DNA from: Topomyia yanbarensis
Lineage: Eukaryota; Arthropoda; Insecta; Diptera; Culicidae
Direction of reading: 5' to 3'
Assembly (NCBI RefSeq): GCF_030247195.1
Contig: NC_080672.1
Span: 27,163,906-27,227,905 of the forward strand
DNA length: 64,000 nt
Below the pieces are notes generated by a model that worked only from the letters and a program-made list of their open reading frames with translations, had not been told where the DNA came from and did not search any database. Every line of letters begins with the position of its first letter. Position 1 is the first letter of the stretch. The position numbers and the translations under genes were made by a program. This document shows, in pieces, positions 13,348 to 22,993 of the stretch.

Positions 13348-14645
13348 AAGAACACCTGAACGGCGATGCAGCAGACGATGAGGATGGCACGCTAATGCAC
13401 CTGGGAGCACGCGCGGAAGACATTACACTACCGGCTCCGGATCTCCAAGAAATCCAGGAGGAGATCAGCCGGCTCAAAAATAATAAAGCCGCTGGGGTTG
13501 ACCAAATACCAAGCGAGCTACTAAAACACGGTGGCGAGCCACTGGCTAAAGCGCTGCACTGGGTGATTACCAAGATTTGGGAGGAGGAGATTTTACCGGA
13601 GGAGTGGATGGAAGGTGTCGTGTGTCCTCTCTAAAAAAAGGGCGACAAGCTGGATTGCTGTAATTACCGAGCAATTACCCTGCTGAACGCCGCCTACAAG
13701 GTACTCTCCCAAATACTATGCCGTCGACTATCACCAATTGCAAGAGAGTTCGTGGGGCAGTACCAGGCGGGTTTCATGAGCGAACGATCTACCACGGACC
13801 AGGTGTTCGCTCTTCGTCAAGTACTGCAGAAATGCCGCGAGTACAATGTGCCCACACATCATTTGTTCATCGACTTCAAAGCCGCATACGACACTATCGA
13901 TCGAGATCAGCTATGGCAGATTATGCACGAGTACGGATTCCCGGACAAACTGACGCGATTAGTGAAGGCGACGATGGATCGGGTGATGTGCGTAGTACAT
14001 GTCTCAGGGACGCTCTCGAGTCCCTTCGAATCACGCAGAGGGTTACGGCAAGGTGATGGTCTCTCGTGTCTGTTATTCAACATCGCGCTGGAAGGTGTAA
14101 TAAGAAGAGCAGGGATCGACACGAGTGGTACGATTTTCACAAAGTCCGTTCAGCTACTTGGCTTCGCCGATGACGTTGATATTATTGCACGAAACTTTGA
14201 GAAGATGGAGGAAGCCTACATCAGACTGAAAAGAGAAGCCAAGCGCGTCGGACTTGCCATCAACACGTCGAAGACAAAGTACATGATAGGAAGAGAAGAG
14301 AATGAGAACCGCCCGCTTCGAGTTTGCATCGGTGGCGACGAAATCGAGGTGGTTGAAGAGTTCGTGTACTTGGGCTCACTGGTGACCGCCGATAATGATA
14401 CCAGCAGAGAGATTCGTAGACGCATCGTGGCAGGAAATCGTGCTTACTTTGGCCTCCGCAAGACACTTCGGTCGAACAGAGTTCGCCGTCGTACGAAGTT
14501 GACCATCTACAAGACGCTGATTAGACCGATAGTTCTCTACGGGCACGAGACCTGGACCATGCTCGTGGAGGACCAACGCGCACTTGGTGTCTTCGAACGG
14601 AAAGTGCTGCGTACCATCTACGGTGGAGTACAGATGGAAGACGGC

Positions 14646-14655
14646 ACATGGAGAC
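14646..14655. repeat. Target-site duplication of the R1 element, left copy
   Basis: ACATGGAGAC, repeated exactly at 20364-20373. Removing the element and one copy restores the RTE reading GTW-RRRMNHEL across the join. Confidence 0.9.
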
Positions 14656-15001
14656 TCCGCTAGCGAATGACGGATCCCAATAGTAGCATGTCTGTAATAA
14701 CATACGTACATGGAACTATTGAGATCCAGAGCTACAGGTCCAAAGCCCTGGTAAAGGAGGATGGTTGTGATGATCCGGGCCGAGATCACCACGTAAAGCA
14801 AGGTAGGGCATAACCCCAATTCCAAGGCGTGAAGCGACCCGTGCCGAGGGATGAGTGATCGAGGGGGTGAAAAAGATGCTCGATCGTTAACGGAGCCTGT
14901 GGGGTACCTGGGCAACCCCCACAGTAAGCGTCCCTTACCACGCTAATGCGGAGCTCTGGCGTGGCGGACATATATTTCTCGCGCTACTCGTGGGAATTTT
15001 C

Positions 15002-16474
15002 ATGGAGCAAAATAAAAATAAAAATAAACAGACGGAGGTGCCAAACCCCTTCGCAAGAGGTGGTTTGGCGAGGTCTCCCCCCCGTGGGGAGAGTAGTGGA
15101 ACGATGAGTGCTGTACTCGAAAGCACCAGTGACCCCCCAGCAGCGGTAGGCAATACCCCTACCAATGCATCGGAGGGGCCAATAGCTGCGATGCGCAAAG
15201 TAGCGAAGCAACTCGATGCTATAATCGACTTCGCTAGCGCAAAGCAGAACATAGCCAAGGAGTTGAAGTTGAGCCTTCTGGAGCTCCGGAAAGCTGTTCG
15301 TGTCGCAAGACAGGAACAGCAGGCATATGTTGAGAGGGTGGAATGTCGGGAGAGGCCCGACAGAGAAACCCAGACAGTGGCCTCCAATAGGGAGGAAAGA
15401 GAGAAGGTCAATAGAGGTTCACAGACAGTGGCCTTTACCTTCTACGGAGCAGCCACGTCGATCGGAGCGGCGACCGAGTTCCCCTCGAAGGGAAAAGGAA
15501 AGGGCAATCGCAAGACGGCATCGAATGCGAAGCGCCCTAGGAAGTCGCCAGGAGAGGGTGCCAAAACCGACACCACTCGGCGTGCAACCGTCAAGGTCAA
15601 ACGCCGCCTGGGTGAGGTAAGCGAGGGCGAGAGTGACCTCGCTGTGGAGAGCGATGGTACCAGCAACCCGGCACAACCGGGGCAGGGGGGCTCAAACCCC
15701 TGGACGCTGGTTACCAAGAAAAAGCCGGCACCGAAACCGGAGGTACCGCGGCCTGCGAGGAAGGCCAAGGACAGAGGCGAAGCCTTGTGGTTAAAAACCG
15801 ACAAGGACAAATACGCCGATGTCCTTAAATCGATGAAGGCGGCCGAAAGCCTCTCGGCCCTTGGGCAGGATGTGCGTAGCGTAAGACGCACCAACACGGG
15901 AGAGATGCTCCTGGTGCTGAAGCGAGGCGCACAATCAAGTGCAATATATAAGGCCTTGGCTCAAGAGGTCCTTGGCGAGGGCGCCCAAATTAGGTCGCTA
16001 GGTGCGGAAACAACTCTCCAGTGCAAGCACTTGGACGAGTTCGCGACCGCAGAAGACGTCGTCGCAGCCGTCAAGGAGCACTGCGGCGTCACAATCGAGC
16101 GGGCCTCTGTGCGATTGAGGGACGGACCCTCTGGCACCCAAGTAGCCTACCTCAGGCTACTCAATGCGGATGCCAAAAAGGTAACCGAGAAAGGGAAGCT
16201 GAAGATCGGCTGGTCGGTATGCCCTATTAGTATACCCCAGCCGCCTTCAGTGGACAGGTGCTATCGGTGCCTAGAATCCGGCCATAAAGCTTACGAATGT
16301 AAAGGCCTAGACAGGAGCAAGCTATGTCGTCGATGCGGCGAGGAGGGGCATAAAGAGCGGGGGTGCACTAAGGCATATAAGTGCCTTATCTGCACCAGCA
16401 AGAAGCAAGCCCATAAACATGCTATGGGCGGACCTTCGTGTCCCTTCGGCGAGTTAAATAAGAAGAAGCCGTGA
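15002..16474 (+). CDS. R1-clade ORF1 protein (nucleic-acid binding, CCHC zinc knuckles)
   Basis: Gag-like protein that binds element RNA and forms the ribonucleoprotein used for retrotransposition. The first ATG in frame is 15002 (MEQNKNKNKQ), giving 490 residues; an upstream GTG is not needed. The first half is polar and basic with a coiled-coil-like part (about residues 65-120). A Lys/Arg-rich stretch covers about 160-205. The C-terminus has two canonical knuckles, CYRCLESGHKAYEC and CRRCGEEGHKERGC (about residues 419-455), then a third Cys/His cluster CLICTSKKQAHKH. The frame is intact. Its stop TGA (16472-16474) overlaps the presumed ORF2 start. This is the usual ORF1 length and layout for R1-clade elements. 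Confidence 0.9.
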   Translation: MEQNKNKNKQTEVPNPFARGGLARSPPRGESSGTMSAVLESTSDPPAAVGNTPTNASEGPIAAMRKVAKQLDAIIDFASAKQNIAKELKLSLLELRKAVRVARQEQQAYVERVECRERPDRETQTVASNREEREKVNRGSQTVAFTFYGAATSIGAATEFPSKGKGKGNRKTASNAKRPRKSPGEGAKTDTTRRATVKVKRRLGEVSEGESDLAVESDGTSNPAQPGQGGSNPWTLVTKKKPAPKPEVPRPARKAKDRGEALWLKTDKDKYADVLKSMKAAESLSALGQDVRSVRRTNTGEMLLVLKRGAQSSAIYKALAQEVLGEGAQIRSLGAETTLQCKHLDEFATAEDVVAAVKEHCGVTIERASVRLRDGPSGTQVAYLRLLNADAKKVTEKGKLKIGWSVCPISIPQPPSVDRCYRCLESGHKAYECKGLDRSKLCRRCGEEGHKERGCTKAYKCLICTSKKQAHKHAMGGPSCPFGELNKKKP

Positions 16475-19446
16475 GAGTCACACAGCTAAATCTTAACCAT
16501 TGTGCAGCAGCCCAACAGCTGCTGTGGCAGTCGGTCTCGGAGTCGAGGACAGATGTCGCCCTCTTATCAGACCCGTACAGTATCCCTGCCGGCAACGGCA
16601 ATTGGGTGTCGGACGGGTCTGGAATGGTGGCAATCTGTACAACGGGAAGGTTCCCGGTTCAAGAGGTAATACACCCCTCCGCCGAGGGTGTGGCGATTGC
16701 CAAGATCAATGGTGTGTTCTATTGCAGCTGCTACGCCCCACCAAGGTGGCCAATAGAACAGTTCTACCAGATGATCGACAGGCTCTCGTCGGACCTTGTG
16801 GGCCGGAAACCGGTAGTAATAGCGGGAGACTTCAACGCTTGGGCAGTGGAGTGGGGCAGCCGCTGTACAAATAGCAGGGGTCAAGCGCTAATGGAAGCGT
16901 TTGCGAAACTCGATACTGTGCTAGCTAATGATGGCTCCGCTAGTACATTCCGTAGAAACGGAGTGGAGGCGTGGATTGATTTGACCTTTGCCAGCCCGAG
17001 TCTGGCTCCAGGCATGGAATGGAGGGTAGACGAAGGCTACACCCATAGTGATCATTTAGCAATCCGCTTTAAGATCAACTATGGTGTGCAGCATCCGAGG
17101 GCGGGAGATCCCTGTCAGGTAAGCGGGTGGAAGTCCAATCACTTCGACAGCGAAGCTTTCACCGCGGCCCTGGGACTGGAGGCCAACACCGACAGTCTAA
17201 GCGGGGATGCGCTGGTAGCTGTTCTATCACGCGCGTGCGACGCCACTATGCCGAGAAAAACACTGCCAAGAAACGGTAGATGCCCGGTATACTGGTGGAG
17301 TGCCAAGATTGCAGCTCTACGGTCAGCCTGCCTCAGAGCTAGACGTAGGATGCAAAGAGCTCGCACCGAGGATGCAAGAGAGAACCGCCGTGAAGTGTTT
17401 CGAGCTGCGAAATTAGCCCTTAACAAGGCTATTAAAAGCAGCAAGAGAGCGTGTTTCGACAACCTGTGTGAGAGTGCCAACGCGAATCCGTGGGGTGACG
17501 CCTACCGGATTGTGATGGCCAAGACCAAAGGGGGCTCCTCACCCCCAGAACGGTCTCCGGACCGGTTGGCAACGATTATCGAAGTACTCTTCCCGTCTCG
17601 AGCCACAAGCCCCTGGCCACCTGCACTACGAGACAGTGCGGGCACGGTCGAAATGGTGGCTCCAGTGACGAATGAAGAACTACTCGCAGTGGCTAAATCC
17701 CTAGCAATGAACAAAGCTCCAGGGCCGGATGGAGTTCCAAACAACGCTCTCAAGGCAGCGATCATAGCGTACCCGAACATGTTCAGGCTAGCTATGCAGA
17801 GATGCCTTGACGAGTGCCGTTTCCCCGATAGATGGAAAAGGCAGAAACTGGTGCTGTTGCCGAAGCCCGGGAAGCCGCCAGGCGACCCATCGGCGTACAG
17901 ACCAATCTGTCTGATAGACACGACTGGCAAACTGCTTGAGAGGATCATCCTCAACAGGCTCACCCCGTACGCGGAAGGTACGGACGGTCTGTCAAGCAAC
18001 CAGTTTGGCTTTCGGAAGGGTAAGTCCACAGTGGACGCTCTCAACTCAGTGATAAATACTGCCGAGATAGCGATCCAACGAAAAAGGCGAGGTATTCGAT
18101 ACTGTGCGTTAGTGACACTTGACGTGAAGAATGCATTCAACAGCGCAAGCTGGGATGCCATCGCGCTCTCGTTACACCGGCTTAGCCTACCGGTGGGTCT
18201 GTACCGGATCCTGGAAAGTTACTTCCAAAACCGCGTACTGCTATACGAGACCGATGCCGATCAGAAAAGGGTTCCGATTACCGCCGGAGTCCCGCAGGGC
18301 TCGATCCTAGGCCCGGTGCTATGGAACCTCATGTATGACGGGGTTCTGAGACTGAAGTTCCCTCCTGGGGTCAAGATCGTCGGCTTTGCCGACGACGTAA
18401 CCTTGGAGGTCTACGGGGAGTCAATTCCTGAGGTAGAACTAACCGCAGAACACGCGATTAGCACGGTGGAGGAATGGATGAGCGCGAGAGGCCTGGAGCT
18501 CGCTCATCATAAGACGGAGGTAGTTATCGTCAACAACCGCAAGTCGGCACAACATGCAGTTATCCATGTGGGAGAAGTCGCGATCACTTCACAGCGAAGT
18601 CTGAAGTCTCTCGGAGTCATTATAGACGACAAGCTGACCTTCGGCAGCCATGTCGACTATACGTGCAAGAGAGCGTCGACTGCTGTTGCGGCACTATCGA
18701 GAATGATGTCCAACAGCTCAAAGGTGTGCGCCAGTAGACGTAGGTTACTGGCAGGCGTTGCCGTATCTATCCTCAGGTACGGCGGCCCGTCATGGTCAAG
18801 AGCACTGAGGGTAACCAGTTACCTACAGAAACTGGAGAGCACCTACCGCGTGATGTGCCTCAGAGTGATATCTGCCTACCGCACGGTATCACACGATGCA
18901 TCCTGCGTGATAGCGAGCATGATGCCAGTCGGGCTGGTCATTCGGGAAGATGAGGAGTGCTTTGAGCTACGTGGAAATAGGGGAGCCCGCGAGCGCACCA
19001 GGGTGACCTCGGTCGCCAGATGGCAGCGTGAGTGGGACAACTCCTCGAAAGGTAGGTGGACCCACCGGCTGATACCTAGCATATCGAGCTGGGTGGGAAG
19101 ACCCCATGGGGAAGTTCACTTCCACCTGACACAATTCCTGTCAGGCCATGGCTGTTTCCGTCAGTACCTCCACAGGTTCGGACACGCGGAGGTCCCAGTC
19201 TGCCCGGACTGCCCAGGTGTAGACGAAACTGCCGAACACATACTGTTCGTATGTCATCGGTTCGACGTCGAAAGAAGAGCAATGCTTGACGTCTGTGGCT
19301 GGGACACAACCCCGGATACCCTTATTCAGCGGATGTGTCAAACGGTGGAGAAGTGGAACGCAGTCTCGGCTGCTACCATCCAGATTGTCAGTAGGCTACA
19401 GGTAATCTGGCGAACCGAGCAACAGACGGCGGGCACGGCTAACTAG
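16471..19446 (+). CDS. R1-clade ORF2: APE endonuclease and reverse transcriptase
   Basis: Enzyme that nicks the target and reverse-transcribes element RNA. An N-terminal APE-type endonuclease (residues 1-210) shows LNLNH, SDPY, CYAPPRWP, AGDFNAWAVEWGS, WIDLTFASP and THSDHLAI. The reverse transcriptase (about 390-680) shows NKAPGPDGVPN, YRPICLIDTTGKLLE, LDVKNAFNSASWD, GVPQGSILGPVLWN and GFADDVTLEV, the catalytic DD being in the last. A C-terminal zinc cluster CPDCPGVDETAEHILFVC sits near 910. There are 991 codons with no stop. Two oddities: the frame opens with GTG in a GTGA overlap with the ORF1 stop, where a related element would have ATGA; and residue 34 is Asp in SDPY, where the family has the metal-binding Glu (SEPY/QEPY). 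Either change may make this copy inactive. Confidence 0.9.
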   Translation: MRVTQLNLNHCAAAQQLLWQSVSESRTDVALLSDPYSIPAGNGNWVSDGSGMVAICTTGRFPVQEVIHPSAEGVAIAKINGVFYCSCYAPPRWPIEQFYQMIDRLSSDLVGRKPVVIAGDFNAWAVEWGSRCTNSRGQALMEAFAKLDTVLANDGSASTFRRNGVEAWIDLTFASPSLAPGMEWRVDEGYTHSDHLAIRFKINYGVQHPRAGDPCQVSGWKSNHFDSEAFTAALGLEANTDSLSGDALVAVLSRACDATMPRKTLPRNGRCPVYWWSAKIAALRSACLRARRRMQRARTEDARENRREVFRAAKLALNKAIKSSKRACFDNLCESANANPWGDAYRIVMAKTKGGSSPPERSPDRLATIIEVLFPSRATSPWPPALRDSAGTVEMVAPVTNEELLAVAKSLAMNKAPGPDGVPNNALKAAIIAYPNMFRLAMQRCLDECRFPDRWKRQKLVLLPKPGKPPGDPSAYRPICLIDTTGKLLERIILNRLTPYAEGTDGLSSNQFGFRKGKSTVDALNSVINTAEIAIQRKRRGIRYCALVTLDVKNAFNSASWDAIALSLHRLSLPVGLYRILESYFQNRVLLYETDADQKRVPITAGVPQGSILGPVLWNLMYDGVLRLKFPPGVKIVGFADDVTLEVYGESIPEVELTAEHAISTVEEWMSARGLELAHHKTEVVIVNNRKSAQHAVIHVGEVAITSQRSLKSLGVIIDDKLTFGSHVDYTCKRASTAVAALSRMMSNSSKVCASRRRLLAGVAVSILRYGGPSWSRALRVTSYLQKLESTYRVMCLRVISAYRTVSHDASCVIASMMPVGLVIREDEECFELRGNRGARERTRVTSVARWQREWDNSSKGRWTHRLIPSISSWVGRPHGEVHFHLTQFLSGHGCFRQYLHRFGHAEVPVCPDCPGVDETAEHILFVCHRFDVERRAMLDVCGWDTTPDTLIQRMCQTVEKWNAVSAATIQIVSRLQVIWRTEQQTAGTAN

Positions 19447-20363
19447 TGATTGGTTAGTTGGAGCGAAAAAGGCCAAGCGCAAAATAAGAGAGTGAATGGT
19501 CTGTTCATGCCGAGGTAGGTTGGCGCAGCGAATGGCAACCGCGTAAGGGGTAAACCCAGCCACCCCGAAGCAAGACAGAAGAGTGAGTGTATAGGCGTAT
19601 AAGTGGACTGCCTCATGCCAAGACGGGAGGGTCGTAGCGTAGTATGTTGGAACTAAGCTATCGATGCCTCATGGCGTGGCAGAGGAGTGAAAGGGTGAGC
19701 ATCCAAGTCAGTCTCACACTGCATGTTAAGGGTGAGCATAAAAGTCAGCCTCACAGGTTGGTTGCAAGCAAGGAATGAAAAAGGTGAGCACAAAAGTCAG
19801 CCTCGCATGGTATGTCAGAAGTGGGGCCTAAGAAAAATGTCCCACATGGGATGCCAGAGGGAGTGACAAAGGTACAATAGAGTGGCACGATTGAGAGTGA
19901 ATCAGGTGATAGGGTGAGCACCCAAGTCAGCCTCACATGTATGGGTAGGGCGAGCACAAAAGTAAGCCTAGCAAGGAATGAGTAAGGTGAGCACACAAGT
20001 CAGCCTCGCATGGAACGTAAAAGGTGAGCACAAAAGTCAGCCTCATGTGGGAGTGTTTGAGAGTGAATCAAAGTGTGATTGAGAGAGCACCCAAGTAAGC
20101 CTCATACAGGATGTATGATCGCGCGAGTGAGAGTGAATGAGTACATTTAGTACAGCCATCCCCCCAGAAGTAATACCGAGAGGTAGTTCCTGGGAGGAAT
20201 GATGGCGGAGCCCAATGGAGTTTAGTCGGTATTAATGGCTGGTCACCATTCGAGTCCGACACGCCCCCAGTGCACCCCGTGTGGTAGATTGGACCCTACC
20301 GTTAGCACGTGTACTGGGCTAGGACATAAAGGTCTTCTCCATTGTAAAAAAAAAAAATAAAAA
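19447..20363 (+). other. 3' UTR of the R1 element with short dispersed repeats
   Basis: Non-coding. Between about 19696 and 20105 it holds at least eight imperfect copies of a unit of roughly 25 bp, GGTGAGCACAAAAGTCAGCC plus CTCRCATGG, at about 19696, 19730, 19781, 19913, 19948, 19984, 20021 and 20079. It ends with a stem-loop at 20160-20197 and an A-rich tail at 20346-20363. Confidence 0.8.
20160..20197 (+). ncRNA. R1 3' UTR stem-loop with GAGA tetraloop
   Basis: The outer stem CCCCCCAG/CTGGGAGG has 7 of 8 pairs. The inner stem TACC/GGTA is capped by GAGA (20178-20181), a GNRA loop. The internal loop AAGTAA is identical to that of the related structure at 10360-10397. Confidence 0.6.
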
Positions 20364-20711
20364 ACATGGAGACGGCGAATGAACCATGAGTTGCATCAGC
20401 TGTTGGGGGAGCCGCCCATCTGTAATACCGCGAAAATCGGACGACTACGGTGGGCCGGGCACGTAGCCAGAATGTCGGACAATAGCCCGGTGAAAACGGT
20501 TCTCAATTGCAATCCGACCGGTACAAGAAGACGTGGCGCGTAGCGAGCACGATGGATCGACCAGGTGGAAGACGATTTGCGGACCCTTCGCAGACTGCGT
20601 GGCTGGCAACGCGCGGCCATGGACCGAGTTGAATGGAGGAATCTTTTGTATACGGCACAGGCCACTTCGGCCTTAATCTGTTAATAAATAAATAAAAAAC
20701 GTGTGTAATCG

Positions 20712-22060
20712 TTTCATAACACAACTTACCGTAGACAGTACCATTCCCGGCTTCTTGCTCTTGGCACGGTAAGAGATATCCGGAGTCCCCAGTAGGGATG
20801 CCAGGTAATACTTTTTTAAATCTGCGCGCAGCATATGTAAAAATCTGCGAAAATCGGTGCATTTTTTTTAGTTTTAGTACGAACTTAAAAATTAAGCACG
20901 AGGTAAAAATCATTGAAAAAGTTGAGAATCTAGTCACGTTTTTTTTCTCAATCAACATTGCATTTTGGAAACAGATGGCCGAATCTGGATTCACTTGAAA
21001 ACAAGTGATGTTGTGTTGGTCTTTTGCGAAGTAATTCATTTTCGATGTATCTTTTGTTTATTCTGAGCATGGGGTTAGCTAGAGCCTGAGGCTTCTGGCC
21101 CTAGCCCAGTATATCCATTCGTAAAGACGGCAATTCCTTGGATGGATGAATCTTCTCTAATAGCGACTACGGAAGCAGCAATGGACGATACGACGCACTG
21201 AGTTCGGCATTGGACTAATTTCACCCAAAATTAAAACTGCAAATATAGTTATATATAAAAGCCATTTGAAAGTGATGCAAATTGATTCCGTACACCCTTC
21301 ATGTGCCCAAGATACATGTGTGACAATTTTCAAATTAGGGTTGGCACCTCTAGTGAGGCTTTCAGCCGGAGATTTTTGCATGGAATCGGTTTTATAGAAG
21401 CACGAGTATACGTTGAAATCAGACCTATCTGCTGAGTTTAAATGAGATAAGTATAAACTCCTTCATTCTTTTTGTAACTCATCGAGGTATTAATTACCAA
21501 AATTGACTCACATTCACCGTTTAGTGCATTGTTTTAGCAAAGCATAATGTACACCACTGTTCTGAGCTCATCTAATTAAGCTGTAAATTTTTCGCGTGTC
21601 TAAACCGTTTTGAAGATGTATGTGTGTCCTCGGCCAACGACAAAAAATCCAAAAGCACCGACCACTCTCGCTGTGGAGGATAAGCCGGACAAGGATTGCC
21701 CTCTGCCACAGCTAAAAGGAGAAGTAGAGTGAAGCAGGAAGGAAAGTGACAAAGTCTGGAAAGCACACTGCGATGTCTTCCGGAATTGTTACTGGGCGGT
21801 TATTCATCACCACAGTCGCTAGGGAGGTTGCAACAAAAGAACGAAGCTTTTATCTCTGGTCAACAGTCAATGACCGCTGCAGGTGCCGCCAATATTAACG
21901 CCAGAAGGTTGCGTTTGAAACCAATTTGAGTTTAAATTATTTATCGTGTCACTAGACCCAGAGAAATTGGTTTAAATCCCAGAGGCTCGGAGATCGTCTC
22001 CAAAAACTGGAGCCTTCGGGTCACAGCCGAAGGAGTGGCAACCCTATTTCAAATTATAAG
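20712..22060. other. Sequence right of the RTE insertion, no gene supported
   Basis: No convincing coding region. On the minus strand a short segment at about 20725-20800 ends in a good splice-donor match (CTACG|GTAAGT), but I recognise no protein in it. The stretch 21590-21900 is GC-richer than its surroundings without a clear frame. Confidence 0.4.
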
Positions 22061-22061
22061 T

Positions 22062-22993
22062 TCATACGTCCTGTATGAGGCTGACTTGGATGCTCACCCT
22101 ATCACCTGGTTCACTCTCGATCGTACCACTCTATTATATCCCTGTCGCTCCCCCTGGCATCCCATGTGGGACATTTTTCTTAGGCCCCACTTCTGACATA
22201 CCATGCGAGGCTTACTTGGGTGCTCACCCTTTCACTCCTCTGCCACGCCATGAGGTATCGATAGCTAAGTCCCAACATACTACGCTACGACCCTCCCGTC
22301 TTGGCATGAGGTAGTCCACTTATACGCCTATACACTCACTCTACTGTCTTGCTTCGGGGTGGTTGGGTTTACCCCTTACGCGGTTGCCATTCGCTGCGCC
22401 AAACCTGCCTCGGCATGAACAGACCATTCACTCCCTTTTTTGCGCTTGGCCTTTTTCGCTCCAGCTAACCAATCACTAGTTAGCCGTGCCCGTCGTCTGT
22501 TGCTCAGTTCGCCAGATTACCTGTAGCCTACTGGCAATCTGGATGGTAGCAGCCGAGACTGCGTTCCACTTCTCCACCGATTGACACATCCGCTGAATAA
22601 GGGTATCAGGGGTTGTGTCCCAGCCACAGACGTCAAGCATTGCTCTTCTTTCGACGTCGAACCGATGACATACGCATACGATGAGTTGTCCCACTCACGC
22701 TGCCATCTGGCGACCGAGGCCACCCTGGTGCGCTCGCGGGCTCCTTTATTTCCACGTAGCTCGAAACGCTCCTCATCTTCCCGAATGACCAGCCCGACTG
22801 TCATCATGCTCTCTATCACGCAGGATGCATCGTGTGATACCGTGCGGTAGGCAGATATCACTCTGAGGCACATCACGCGGTAGGTGCTCTCCAGTTTCTG
22901 TAGGTAACTGGTTACCCTTAGTGCTCTTGACCATGACGGGCTGCCGTTCCTGAGGATAGATACGGCAACGTCTACCAGTAACCTACGTCTACT
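22062..22993 (-). pseudogene. 5'-truncated R1-element fragment, same family as 14656-20363
   Basis: Minus-strand copy of the ORF2 C-terminus and 3' UTR. It reads CLRVISAYRTVSHDASC and IREDEERFELRGNKGARE, then after an internal deletion of about 200 bp CHRFDVERRAMLDVCGW and SRLQVIWRTEQQT. The deletion removes the C-terminal zinc cluster, and CGTATG is duplicated at the junction (about 22672-22683). The left part matches the repeated 3' UTR in reverse but lacks the terminal stem-loop. The upstream break is at about 22993. Confidence 0.85.

Larger units (their letters stand above)
14656..20363 (+). mobile_element. Complete R1-clade non-LTR retrotransposon, 5,708 bp
   Basis: Full-length two-ORF element with a 346-bp 5' UTR, ORF1 (zinc-knuckle Gag-like), ORF2 (endonuclease plus reverse transcriptase), a roughly 900-bp 3' UTR with short repeats and a stem-loop, and an A-rich tail. 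It is flanked by a 10-bp duplication and inserted into an RTE copy, so it is younger than that copy. Assignment to R1 rests on the GDFNAW(A/S)xEWGS endonuclease block, the ORF1 CCHC knuckles, the ORF2 C-terminal CCHC and the lack of RNase H. Confidence 0.85.
13349..20684 (+). pseudogene. RTE-type reverse transcriptase, interrupted
   Basis: Copies element RNA into DNA at a nicked target. The first segment reads EEHLNGDAADDEDGT, NNKAAGVDQIPSELLKHGG (RT block 1), NYRAITLLNAAYKVLS, FIDFKAAYDTIDR, GLRQGDGLSCLLFN and LGFADDVDIIARN; FADD is the catalytic metal-binding motif. YGHETWTM and VFERKVLRTIYGGVQMEDGT follow. The R1 insertion falls after ACATGGAGAC. The reading resumes at 20374 with RRMNHELHQLLGEPP, RLRWAGHVARM and DDLRTLRRLRGWQRAAMDR, ending at TAA 20682-20684. 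Two extra in-frame stops are present: a TAA after GVVCPL near 13635 and a TAG in the C-terminal part near 20540. So the copy was already decaying apart from the insertion. Confidence 0.85.
13348..20698 (+). mobile_element. 5'-truncated RTE-type non-LTR retrotransposon split by an R1 element
   Basis: The element occupies 13348-14655 and 20374-20698. It starts abruptly inside its coding region and ends in AATAAATAAATAAAAA, a short tandem-repeat tail as in RTE-type elements. The 13-bp duplication on both sides marks a single insertion. Missing are the endonuclease and the 5' end, as expected of incomplete reverse transcription. Confidence 0.85.

Noticed and set aside
19751..20262. Minus-strand frames with Ser/Leu-rich repeats
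   Set aside because: Antisense of the repeated R1 3' UTR.
20725..20800. Possible minus-strand exon ending in CTACG|GTAAGT
   Set aside because: Donor match only; no matching acceptor with a conserved reading and no recognisable protein.
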